Made by a program: the position numbers and the translations under genes. Source: Physcomitrium patens (Eukaryota; Streptophyta; Bryopsida; Funariales; Funariaceae). From it: a stretch of DNA of 64,000 nucleotides. Positions 1 to 9,456 of the stretch are shown here, piece by piece. The DNA lies in the NCBI RefSeq assembly GCF_000002425.4, contig NC_037263.1, positions 4,371,199 through 4,435,198 on the forward strand, written 5' to 3'. Below the pieces are notes generated by a model, which ran no database searches, was not told where the DNA came from, and worked only from the letters and a program-made list of their open reading frames with translations. Positions within the stretch are counted from its first letter, which is position 1. Every line of letters begins with the position of its first letter.

Positions 1-461
1 TTCTTTATTTGGAGTTTTCTACTAGGCTTGCTTTTGGGTGGTTTTGTGGGAAAGGTCATCTTCAGTAACCTCCAATCTATGGATGGATTATGCTTTTTCA
101 ACCAGGAAAGATCAAGAATAATAGGATTTGATGGGGCTCTAATAATATTGAAAATAATATGACTACTATGGCCCTTAAACGTCACTTCTATAGGTTCTGA
201 TTCATCAGTGACACTACCAAATAATAAAGGTCACCTATCTATGACCTCAACGTAAATAGGTTTGGATTTTTGTACTAAAAGAATCTTATGATGCTTCACA
301 AATTCTTCATCTAAGAAACAAGTAGATATTTTTGAATCTAATAATGCTAAGGTTCTCAATTTCTGAGGGCCAATAAGCAAAGGGATTGTAAAGCAAATGG
401 CAGGTTGAGCGGAAAGAAAGGAACCTGGTTGTTGTTGTGATATTTTACTATCCAGCTGCAC
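1..461 (-). pseudogene. CHR0 protease (retropepsin) fragment
   Basis: Minus-strand reading gives FLSAQPAICF, then LLDSKISTCFLDEEF, which aligns with the retropepsin active site LLDSGASACFLDEEF of CHR1. The glycine of the D-S-G triad is replaced by lysine, so the enzyme would be inactive. An in-frame stop follows VEVIDR near 231. The region continues to the left edge as the protease-RT linker (IILDLSWLKKHNPSIDW). In a Ty3 element this protein matures the Gag-Pol polyprotein. Confidence 0.8.
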
Positions 462-479
462 GGTTCCTATTGTGGCTGG

Positions 480-1465
480 GCATCCTCGTTTTCCTGAACA
501 AACGTGCCCCTAGTCCTGACAATATGTCGATTTTGCTTCTTTGGGTAGTTTCCAACTTTGTGGCCTTCTTCCATACGTCACTTTTTTTCTTCTAGAGTAA
601 GGGATTTGATACGTACTGCATCAATTTACATATCTTCTATCTCTGAATGTGAATTCATGCTGCTTGCCGAAATAGTTCAGGCATGGCCAACCGTATGTTA
701 TCTTGAATGTTGGTCTTGGTGGCGTTGGAATAGGCAATTATCGCACTTCACAGCTTGGCTAATAGCTTCGTTGAGCATTTGTGGATCAAGAAGAGTTAAC
801 AGTAAATCCTTCATATCGTCTCTTAAATCCCAATAGAATTGACTCATCAACGCTTCTTCATCTCAATTGATGTCGCATGCTAATTGCCTAAAGTCCGATG
901 CATAGAGTGATGTAGAGCGCATCCCTTGTCGTAGGGATCGGATCTTTGTTGTAGCCCATCGAACCTTGTCGTGTTCACCAAATGCTTCTGCAAACGCCTC
1001 CAAAAAGGTTTCAAAGTTGTTTAGTATGGACAATCGTTTTTCAAACAAAGAAGCAAACCATAATAGAGCTTCCCCTGTAAGTAAGGTTCCAACAAGCCCA
1101 ACACGTGACTCCTCTGTTGAATAGTGTTCGGACTGCAAAACTGTTATCAACCTAATTTGGTTGACGAATCTTCGAAATTTGGATCGCGTACCATCGAACT
1201 TATCCAGAAGGCTAACTCGGGGCTCCTTATGTTGTAGAACCAACGGTGCTTGTCGAACCTGAGGCAAAGTTGCTTCTCCAAGTCCAGAAGTTTGAGGCTG
1301 GTGCAACCTAGATTATGTCATCCTAGATGCTCCATCATTATGAAGCCTTGCCACAACTCCTTCAATCTCTGTAGTTCTTTGCGATAATGTAGCGAGGGCA
1401 TTCATGATAGCATCCAACTTAGACTTTGAACTTTCCATCATACTAATGTCTTGACCTCTGGCCAT
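480..1465 (-). pseudogene. CHR0 gag with deleted zinc knuckle
   Basis: The reading frame starts at an ATG at 1465 (MARGQDISMMESSKSK) and is stopped after ASRMT near 1313. It resumes with the capsid-like core KFDGTRSKFRRFVNQIRLIT at 1306-863. Compared with CHR1, about 28 bp are missing near 565-575, just where the first half of the CCHC zinc knuckle (CLYC) should be encoded; the second half (GHK) remains. The last part reads to the conserved gag end, DAQPQ then stop. It is a dead Gag copy. Confidence 0.85.
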
Positions 1466-1660
1466 TCTAAGAGAAGGACAAAAATGACTGTACAAGAAGA
1501 CAATATTGGTTTAGAGGAGGGTACTCCGCAACCTCTAAAATGCCTTAAGAGCTTCAAGAAAAGGGATAATCCACTCTCTCCAAGAAGAATAAGACTCCAA
1601 TATTATAACAAAAGAAGTATCAATTTAGAGGAGGATAATCCGCAACCTCTAAAATTTAGG
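1466..1660 (-). promoter_or_regulatory. CHR0 leader with two hairpin modules
   Basis: Read on the minus strand, two copies of TTTAGAGG...CCTCTAAA flank a 14-nt loop close to TTGCGGATTACCCT. The downstream module is also closed by the perfect outer pair AATATTGG/CCAATATT. These are the leader modules also present in CHR1 (8170-8386) and CHR2 (18247-18620). The upstream module is cut off at its 5' side near 1660. Confidence 0.75.
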
Positions 1661-3039
1661 AGAGAATTAGCAATAAGATAAAGCAAAACTTATATCAAAT
1701 TATAAGAAAATTGATACCCAGAGAGGATTAATTATCAACCTAGATTGAAATCAGACCTCAAGGTATAAAACCATGCCTATATAGTGACTTTGGCATACTT
1801 TGATAGCTTAAAGTGTGGAATTTTAGAATATACTTGAAGAAAGATTTTTTGATATTAGTTATATGTCAATTGAATCAATATTGAATTTTTGAGGAATTTT
1901 CAAAATTAGAGATGTTCTCAATTGGTTTCAATTTTAAGAAATAAAAATATGTTTATAAATTTGAGGATTTCTTGAGTTTTGTATTATGTATATAGATGCA
2001 TTTTGGATTGTATATTAGTGTTTTAATTGTGATTGTATGTGTAAATTTTGAAGTCAATCAAATAATTAGATCAAAATGTTTAAAGATTTTTGTGGGTTGA
2101 GGTCTCTAAAATTGGATTTTGAAGGTTAGTAAGTATTCTAAGATCTTTAGCAATTTGTCAATTGGATTGAAGTGAATTTTTTTATATAGATATTAGACTC
2201 AATTTCTATTATTTAAGTAAATTTTGAAAGCAATTCAATAATTTAAGAAGGAGAAATTGGCACTAAAAGTTTAGCATTTAGATTGGAGTAGCCTAACATC
2301 CGATTCGATTATCTTGCATTTCTTTTAGTTGGTAAGTGAAATTGATTTCATCTTTCATGTACTTGTTTTTAACTAAAATATTAAGAATTTTGAAAATTTT
2401 GAGTTGATATCAATGGTTTGATCATTAGTTGTTGAGGTTCCATTTTATTATAGGATTTCGTTTAAGATTTATCTATTATTTGGTTAAAGCTTAGGATTTG
2501 GTTTAGAATTTGATTAGCATTAGAATTTACTTGGAATTTGATTTAAAAGTTGACTAAAAGTTGATTAAGATTTATTTAGGATTTATCTAGGATTTAGGAT
2601 TTTATTAGGATTTCATTAGGATTTGACATAGGATTTAATCAAGGATTTGATCTAGGATTTGATTAAGATTCAATTAAGATTTTAATTAAGGATTTATTAA
2701 TTTTTAATTAAGGTTTTAATTAAAGATTTATTAATATTCAATTAAAATTTTTATTTTTAATATTTTAAAAGGATTCTTATTATTTCTTTAAATTTTTTTT
2801 ATTTATAGTATTTCTTTAGGATTATTAATATTTCTTTAAAGATTTATCTTTGAGTTTTTTTAAGATTTCTTGTTATTTTTCTATGAGATTGGTTTGGAAC
2901 TTCTTTGTATTTCTTTAATAACTTCTTTTAAATTAATTTTATATTAATCAAAATTTAATTAAGATTATTAAGATTTATTTAAAGTTTATTTAAAAATCTA
3001 TTAGACTTGGTAAGATTGTTGTTGCATTTTTACTTATCT
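1661..3039. other. AT-rich spacer with no recognisable gene
   Basis: No reading frame or known motif is convincing here. The stretch is very AT-rich and includes a degenerate short-unit repeat described separately at 2440-2790. It is probably old, mutated transposon sequence. Confidence 0.5.
2440..2790. repeat. degenerate short tandem repeat (AGGATTTRATT-like)
   Basis: Units close to AGGATTTRATT or TTAAGATTTATT recur many times without a strict period. Examples are ATTTAGGATTTATCTAGG and GATTTGATTAAGATTC. It looks like a decayed minisatellite or slippage product. No gene is visible. Confidence 0.55.
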
Positions 3040-3615
3040 TCTATAACTAGGTACATTCTCAAGCAAGAATACACGTAATGTAAAAATGATGAAAATGGAC
3101 TCACTTGGTTGCATCTTCAACCAACCTAGTATGTATTAACAAATTTGCAATGTGGACTAAGAGTGTAATAATTACTTCTCAATCCAAGTTACAAGATGGC
3201 CTTAACTAAGAGTTGCTTGTAATTGGTGGTATAAAGTGGAGAAAGCAAATAGTAAGAATAAAAGAAGAATAAATCCAAAATAATTGAAATAAATGAAATC
3301 AAGCAATTACACAATCTAAAACTTGGTCCAGTCTATTCATTGAGTTTTTAACTAATAGAAAGTAAAAAGTAAAATTAAAAAATATATTTTTAAAAAATAT
3401 TTTTTTTTTATCTTTTCAATGGTGTAAGATCTGAGTTACTATGAGTAAGTTATGAAGGTTTAAAAATAAAAAATAAATAAATAAAAAATTAAGTGAAAAT
3501 ATTTTATCTTAAGGATTACTTGCTTATAGATCAAAGATTTAAACCTCACCAAAGATCATATGTAGTATATAAAGGTGTTTAAGAGAGGCCACAAGGCCTT
3601 AGATTTATCCTCTTC
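3040..3615 (+). repeat. dispersed repeat F, copy F1 (left part)
   Basis: This segment resembles 53430-53935 in the same orientation; shared landmarks include AATTGCTT/GTTGCTT...AATTGGTG and AACTTACTTAT...TTTGAGC/AAACCTCACCAA. Its right end matches the reverse complement of about 16800-16905. It is continued at 13071 after the insertion of TAT1, so F1 was one unit before that insertion. It may be an LTR of an unknown family; no coding sequence is seen. Confidence 0.65.
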
Positions 3616-3620
3616 ACTAC

Positions 3621-4301
3621 TGTTGTTCTCATTGCGTTCAAGCTTCAGTAGATCAAAGCAATTGAAGTAATAGAGGTGGGTTCAAACACGAGGAAAGACT
3701 GGTTATATGAATTGGGTCTGTTAGTGTCACAATTGATTGTATTCTGACTATCTAAAATCAAGTATCAAACTACAAAACATCGAGGCTTACTACTTCCATC
3801 TTAATTCAATCCATAATCCATTCTACGATTATCAATTCAACAATACTTCTCTCAATCACCATTCTTCATAAGTAAATAATAAAAAAAATAAAGAAGTAGC
3901 ACCAAGCTTACCCAAACTTACGACTCTCAGTCTGGCTCTTGACTTACGACTCTCGGTCTACCTCTCGACTTATGACTCTTAGTCTGGTTCTTAGCTTACG
4001 ACTCTCAGTCTAGCTCTCGGCTTACAACTCTCAGTCTGGCTCTCGGCTTACGACTCTCAATCTAGCTCTCGACTTACGATTCTCAATCTAGCTCTCGACT
4101 TCTCTTTCCTCAATCTATTTATCCTACCAAAAAGTTGATCCATTGGCTAGCGGATTTCAAAGGTTATGATCCTTTGAATTCTTAATCATTTATTCTACTA
4201 ACCTACTGTTATGAACTAAATTGCCTAACCATCAGTCTAATTCTCAAGGTTGTTAATAACCAATCAGTAACTTATCACAAATTTTATTTATCTATTCTAC
4301 A
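3621..4301 (-). repeat. TAT1 3' LTR (681 bp)
   Basis: It aligns with 12464-13070. The two LTRs differ mainly in the number of copies of a 26-bp internal repeat, seven here against four in the 5' LTR. The flanking target duplication is ACTAC. Confidence 0.9.
3917..4098 (-). repeat. 26-bp minisatellite inside TAT1 3' LTR, 7 units
   Basis: Seven head-to-tail units of 26 bp start with CTTACGACTCTC on the plus strand and end in GGCTCTCGG or variants. Together they make 182 bp. The same array has four units in the partner LTR (12761-12864). Confidence 0.9.
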
Positions 4302-4318
4302 TAGCCCCACTTCTAATT
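4302..4318 (-). other. TAT1 polypurine tract
   Basis: On the minus strand AGAAGTGGGGC lies just upstream of the 3' LTR start TGTAGAATAG. This is the expected place for the plus-strand primer of reverse transcription. Confidence 0.6.
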
Positions 4319-4385
4319 ATGCAGTGTCCTCGCAAATATTATTTAGCCTCAACTTATAAAGACATAGTAGCGTTGGCTTCTTCAA

Positions 4386-4800
4386 TTAATGGCGTTGGCT
4401 TACCATCCTTTGAATTGGTGACCTTCTCTTCTTTACATCTTCGTCGTCTGTCTCGGTGTTCAATGGTTCTCCATCCAAATGCACCATCAGATCTTCATTC
4501 AACAAATCCAATTCCCATACCTGAGACTCATGTCGGGCAATTTGATTGTCACTCTCCTCCAACATCTTTTGCCATTCTTCTGTCGGTTTCAAAGGTATCT
4601 CCGAAGGTGTTATCGCTGAAACTAACATATTGGTCCGTATTAAATTATTGGCCTCCTTCGCTAATATTACTAGTTGAGTCTACAACATCGCAACCTCTAC
4701 TCGCAGCGTTCTTGCCGTTCCTTCCAATTAATCACTATCCTTACTGTCTCAGATATCATGTTCACCATCTTCTCCTTAACCACAAAAGAAAATATAATGC
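4386..4800 (-). pseudogene. TAT1 ORF between integrase and 3' LTR
   Basis: The minus strand reads LEGTARTLRVEVAML and TQLVILAKEANNLIRTN, then MLVSAITPSEIPLKPTEE and QKMLEESDNQIARHESQ, with several stops in the upstream part. The composition (E, L, Q and R in heptad-like spacing) suggests a coiled coil. I do not recognise the family. Extra 3' ORFs are known in Tat and Athila lineages, so this may be the remains of one. It lies between the integrase and the polypurine tract, in the direction of the element. Confidence 0.5.
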
Positions 4801-4899
4801 TTGTTAAGAGCCCCCCTCCTACTTCTTACTATGGTCCAATCAATTGGGTCAACTTTCTCTTTTGTAACAGAAAATCCATCCCGGGTTTATGTATAGTAA

Positions 4900-5960
4900 A
4901 GTTTAAGCCGATTACTATTGATCCATGTCTTAAATTTAGTACCCATAAAATCTTCTAATTGTACTAAACCATTTGGAAATCCGTCAATAACTCGATATAG
5001 TCCATGACTTCAAACTTGAAATTTTCTTAGAAAATTTTTAAATTGACTATCGTAAAGAAGTACCAAATCATTTGGCATAAAAGCCTTTGGTCTAAGCTTA
5101 CTATCATAATAAGTCTTCCTTCGTTTTTGGGTAGTTTCTATTATCATTATTACATTGGCTCTAGTTTCATCCAATTTTTCCAATTCTTCTAAACAATGTC
5201 GTAATGAATCTTGATCTCCCAATCTATTATCTATAGCAATTCGTAAACTTTGGACTTCCAATTCAATAGGTAAGATTGCTTCCTAGCCATAAACCAATTA
5301 GAAAGGGGTAGCATTGGTAATAACTTTATACGCAGTACGGTATGTCCATAAAGCTGTGAACAACTTAGTGTCCCAATCTGTTCCCGCTCCTGAAACTATT
5401 TTTGTTAAGATTTTACATAAAATTCCATTAGTCTTTTTCGTTTGTCCATTGGCTCTAGGATGATACGGTGTAGACTTTCAATGTTTTATCTCGTATTTAG
5501 CCATAAGTCCTTCGATTGTACTATTGTTAAAATGAGTTTCTTGATCAATAACCAATTCTCGTAGACAATCAAACCATGTAATAATATTTTCATACAAAAA
5601 GATTACTACTGTACTTGCACTATCAGTTTTCATAGCTACTGCTTCAGCCTATTTTGTTACATAATCCGTTGCTACTAGTATATACCATTTTTGTGCATTT
5701 CTTGAGGTTGATGTAATTGGTCCCACAAAATCAATTCCCCATTTTTCAAAAGGCGCTTGAGCCAAAATTGGTACCAATGGTATTGCTGAAATTCCAGTAG
5801 GTCGACCCATTCTCTAACATGGGTCACAATGACGGACAAATTGGTGGGCATCTGCAAACATTGTTGGCCACCAATGGGGTGGCCACCAATTGAGGTATAC
5901 AACCAATTCAGGTCTTATACTAAGTAAGGGGCCCATGTCAGGACCTGAATTGGATGTCCC
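4900..5960 (-). pseudogene. TAT1 integrase (N-terminal part missing)
   Basis: Minus-strand translation gives WWPTMFADAHQFVRHCDPC, the second half of the HHCC zinc domain. Next come GIDFVGPI (first catalytic Asp), VIDQETHFNNSTIEG (second Asp region) and TPYHPRANGQTKKTNGI, where the catalytic Glu is replaced by Lys. The C-terminal region has ALWTYRTAYKVITNATPF and PNDLVLLYDSQF. The zinc-domain histidines are absent because the gag-integrase deletion ends here. Several stops interrupt the frame. In an intact element the enzyme would insert the cDNA. Confidence 0.8.
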
Positions 5961-5999
5961 CGTAATTGGATCCAATTGCCCCTTCGCTTCAGGATCATC

Positions 6000-7598
6000 C
6001 AAATGTTGAATTGGTCCTTTCTCCTTTTGCTGACTTCTTGTAAAGATAGCTTGGACTACTTCTATCCGATGAAGTGGTGAATCTTGAGGACCTTGATTAA
6101 TCTCTTCCATTTTTCGTTGGCTTTGGATCTGCTGATCTCGATTATTGAAATTGAACAGAGCATTACATTGTTGATAAGTATGTCCCGACTGCTTGCAATT
6201 TACACATACTGATGCATAATCGTCACTGGCTTTGGAATTGAGACATTCACTGGTATAATGACCAATCTATCTACAACAAAAACAACGATGTGGTCTTCTT
6301 GCACCTCCAACCGGCATATTGGGTGTCTCCATCGGTATATACCTACTACACTTATTCGATGTAGGATTAGAAAATGATCCTGGTTGTCCCATTGGTATGG
6401 AAGGTACTTAGTTCGATGATGTTGGTGGAGCATATTGCTAATACCTGTGCTGCTCCTTCTTATAGTTTTGACGGTTTGATGCAGATCCTTGATTAAAATT
6501 AGAACTTTGAAAATTATTGAATGTTCGATTTTGTCAATTAGATCGATTTCCATTCCATCCATACATATTTTCCATTTGAATTTGATTTCCTCCGTAAAAT
6601 GTACATTGAACACCAATTTGTTTGGGTGATGGACATTCCGTATCAAAATGACCTTATCCCTTACAATTATTACACCATACATTAGGTCTCGTATTAGAAG
6701 GCTTATGTTGTTTCTCCTTATTTTCAGCCAAATTCACGACCAATTCTTCTATTTTCTTTATTAGATTTAATAACAAGGCTTTATTTGCATCTTTAACAGT
6801 CACATTTGTGAACAACTCTAGTTATTGATAGGTTGGCGATGTAAAATAAGGTGTCATTGTTATTAGCGCTATTGCTTAGAGTAGTGTAGCATTAATTGGT
6901 TGTTGCAATATAACATTCTTCACATTGGAGGCAGCCATTTATGGATAATTATCCATTGACACATTTTTTGGTTGTATTTATTGGCTTCTTGAACTTGGAA
7001 TCATCGTGGCCCCCAATGTTAACAATTGGTCATAATGACATTCTTCCCACACCTTTGTTCATGCCAATGATGCCTCTGTCGTAGCTGATCAAGCCTCTTT
7101 TATAAATATTTTTAATTCTGGTGGATGCAAACTGTTAATTAACAATATAAACGCATCTGGCATTTGATTATTTGACCATTTTTGAAGTATATCTATGATC
7201 CGGCTATAATGGGACTCTATAGATTCTCTCGCAAATATCTTACTATTCATAAAACTTTTTTGAAGGCGATCTTCAAATCCAATGGTCTAAAATGGATTAG
7301 GAAGGCATTCTTCAAGGCCTTCTAATTGAGAAATCTACCCAGTGGTTGCCAAATATACCATTCAAAAGTTGTATCTTTTAAAGTTGTTGGCAACCATGTC
7401 AACCAAATGTCTTCAGTTCTACCATTATTAGCCACGCAAGCTGTCAAGAATTGAGATATATGGTGATTGGGATTAAAACCCGGCCAACCATTAAAAGTAG
7501 GTAATAGTGCCACACTTGTAGTTTGGTCTCTTACTGCTCCCATTTGTACTGCAATTGGTACTTCTAGTACTCTCGTGGCCATTGATATTATCACTAGT
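6000..7598 (-). pseudogene. TAT1 gag, main part with zinc knuckles
   Basis: After the CHR1 insertion point, minus-strand translation gives a retrotransposon Gag core (LLPTFNGWPGFNPNHHISQF, then TWLPTTLKDTTFEWY). It ends in three CCHC-like knuckles: CNNCKG-GHFDTEC (stop inside), CFCCR-IGHYTSEC (stop inside) and CVNCKQSGHTYQQC (intact). Many stops are present. The frame then runs into integrase sequence at about 5960, so an internal deletion removed protease, RT and RNase H. The N-terminus lies at 12124-12292. Confidence 0.8.
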
Positions 7599-7632
7599 TG
7601 TTAGGGACATATTCCTTAGAACTTTCTAGAGA

Positions 7633-7903
7633 GAAGTTTCTAGAACCTTCTAGAAAACAAGCCTCTGGAACCTTCTAGAAGAGAAGCCTCTGGAACCTTT
7701 TAGAGAGAAGTTTCTAGAAGCTTCTAGAAGGGAAGTCTCTGGAATCTTATAGAGAGAAGTTTCTAGAAGCTTCTAGAAGGGAAGTCTCTGGAACCTTCTA
7801 GAAGAGAAGTTTCTAGAAGCTTCTAGAAAGGAATCCCCTGGAACTTTCTAGAAGCTTCCTAGTTAATAGAAGTAGCTCGAGAAGTTTCTAGAACCTTCTA
7901 GAA
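7633..7903 (+). promoter_or_regulatory. array of perfect heat-shock elements in CHR1 U3
   Basis: The heat-shock factor site is alternating GAA and TTC separated by 2 nt. Five-unit perfect runs lie at 7633-7655, 7707-7729, 7756-7778, 7806-7828 and 7881-7903. A four-unit run lies at 7841-7858. The spacers are mostly TA, GT, GC or CC. A three-unit run is enough for trimeric HSF binding in known promoters, so this U3 looks strongly heat-responsive. Expression itself is an inference. Confidence 0.8.
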
Positions 7904-7974
7904 AGGAAGCCTTTGGAACCTTCTAAAAGCTTCCTAGTTAATAGAAGTAGCTCGAGAAGCTTCCTAAGTAGGAG

Positions 7975-8007
7975 TATATATAGGGATTGAGATTGAAGAG
8001 TTCTTCA
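7975..8007 (+). promoter_or_regulatory. CHR1 TATA box and predicted transcription start
   Basis: TATATATA at 7975-7982 is followed 32 bp later by CAGTCTGGACAA (8006-8017). That spacing is normal for a plant TATA promoter. The start is further supported because these bases are complementary to the primer site after the LTR. Confidence 0.65.
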
Positions 8008-8144
8008 GTCTGGACAACACATCTATTGGAGTTCGAGCTCACCTTTCTGGTGTTGTTCTTGTACTCATCTGTTTAATCTAGTTCTGCCACTTCTTCTTGA
8101 ACTTCTTGTTAGATTTCAAGTCTGTATTTTGTGTCCGTGACATT

Positions 8145-8156
8145 TTGTCGAGACTG
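8145..8156 (+). other. CHR1 self-priming primer-binding site
   Basis: TTGTCGAGACTG begins 2 nt after the LTR end. It pairs with CAGTCTGGACAA at the predicted RNA 5' end (8006-8017) at 11 of 12 positions. No TGG-starting tRNA primer site is present at the LTR edge. This arrangement is that of Tf1/sushi-type self-primed elements. Confidence 0.65.
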
Positions 8157-8169
8157 CACTAACTTGAGA

Positions 8170-8386
8170 TATCAGAGCTAGTTCTTTCTTAGTAGAGTGT
8201 AGATTACCCCTCTACTTGAAGGTATACTAGTATTTTAGAGGTTGCGGATTACCCTCCTCTAAACTGATACTTCTTCTTTTACAATATTGGAGTCTTATTC
8301 TTCTTGGAGAGAGTGGATTACCCCTCTTCTTGAAATTCTTAAGGCGTTTTATAGGTTGTGGATTACCCTCCTATAAACCATTATTG
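8170..8386 (+). promoter_or_regulatory. CHR1 leader: two structured hairpin modules
   Basis: Module 1 (8170-8269) is closed by TATCAG/CTGATA and contains the hairpin TTTAGAGG, 14-nt loop, CCTCTAAA (8234-8263). Module 2 (8282-8386) is closed by CAATATTGG/CCATTATTG and contains TTTATAGG, 14-nt loop, CCTATAAA (8348-8377). The loops read TTGCGGATTACCCT and TTGTGGATTACCCT. Each module also has an upstream GATTACCCCTCT hairpin (AGAG/CTCT stem). The stem change from GAG to TAT-type bases is matched on both arms. Confidence 0.7.
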
Positions 8387-8420
8387 CCTCTTATAGAATC
8401 ATTTTTGTCCTTCTTTTAGA

Positions 8421-9446
8421 ATGGCCGGAGGTCAAGACATTAGTATGACATAAAGTTCGGAGTCTAAGTTAGATGCTAATATAAATGCCCTCGCTACGTT
8501 ATCACAAAGAACTGCAGAGATTGAAGGAGTGGTGGCAAGGCTTCATAATGATAGAGTATCTGGGATAGCACAATCTAAACTGCACCAGCCTCAAACTTCT
8601 GCACTTGGAGAAATAACTTTACCTTTGGTTCGACAAGAACCACTAGTTCTACAACATAAGGAGCCTCGAGTTAGCCTTCCAGATAAGTTTGATGGAACAC
8701 GTTCCAAGTTTTGAGGATTTGTCAATCAAATCAGGTTGATAACAGTTTTACAACCCGAAAGATATCCAACGGAGGAGTCACGTGTTGGGCTTGTTGGAAC
8801 CTTACTTACGAGACAAGCCCTATTATGGTTTGCTCCTTTGTTTGAGAAACGATCATCCATATTAAACAACTTCAAAACCTTTTTGGAAGCATTTGGAGAA
8901 GCATTTGGTGAACACGATAAGGTTCGATGGACTACAACAAAGATCCGGTCCCTACGTCAGGGGATGCGTTCTATATCAGTCTATGCTTCAGATTTCAAGC
9001 AATTAGTATGCGACATCAATTGGGATGAAGAAGCATTGATGAGTCAATTCTATTGGGATTTAAGAGATGATGTGAAGGATTTGCTGTTAACTCTTCCTGA
9101 TCCACGAATGCTCAATGAAGCCATTAGCCAAGCTGTGAAGTACGATAATCACCTATTCCAACGTCGCCAAGACCAACGCTCAAGACAACATACAATTTGC
9201 CATGCTCCAACTATGTCGACAAGCAGTGTGAATTCACATTCAGAGGTGGAAGACATGCAAATTGATGCGGTACGTGTCAAATCTCTTACTATAGAAGAAA
9301 AAAAGCGATGTATGGAGGAAAATTTATGCTTGTATTGCGGTGGAGAAGGCCACAAAGTCGGAAACTGCCCCAAAAAGCAAAATCGAGGCATAGTCAAGAC
9401 TAGGGGAGTATTCGTTCAGGAAAACAAGGATGCCCAGCCACAGTAG
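8421..9446 (+). pseudogene. CHR1 gag (two stops)
   Basis: The start ATG at 8421 gives MAGGQDISMT, followed by a stop at 8451. A second stop at 8712 (CGA to TGA) lies within KFDGTRSKF. The rest is the capsid-like core (FAPLFEKRSSILNNFKTF, WDEEALMSQFYWDLRDDVKD) and one CCHC knuckle, CLYCGGEGHKVGNC. The frame ends DAQPQ-stop at 9446, the same end as in CHR0 and CHR2. Gag would form the particle and bind the RNA; this copy cannot make it whole. Confidence 0.88.
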
Positions 9447-9456
9447 GAACCGTGCG

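Larger units (their letters stand above)
1..1660 (-). mobile_element. CHR0: truncated Ty3 chromovirus, 5' half only
   Basis: On the minus strand this stretch reads leader, gag, then protease, and runs off the left edge of the window. It matches the left half of CHR1 (8163-9900) throughout. No LTR follows the leader on the right: similarity stops near 1660, in the middle of the leader, so the 5' LTR has been lost. The copy is defective. Confidence 0.85.
7599..8142 (+). repeat. CHR1 5' LTR (544 bp)
   Basis: It matches 11629-12123. U3 is dominated by alternating GAA and TTC motifs. A TATA box lies at 7975 and the predicted R start at about 8007. The 5' LTR carries one more repeat block (around 7730-7780) than the 3' LTR, which explains the length difference. 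Confidence 0.92.

Noticed and set aside
3917..4098. Regular 26-bp repeats that might suggest a CRISPR array
   Set aside because: There are no spacers, the DNA is eukaryotic, and the repeat lies inside an LTR.
8168..8179. TATCAGAGC near the CHR1 leader, similar to the core of an initiator-Met tRNA primer site
   Set aside because: It is 27 nt after the LTR, lacks the TGG start, and recurs in each leader module as part of the outer stem. The self-complementary site right at the LTR is a better primer site.
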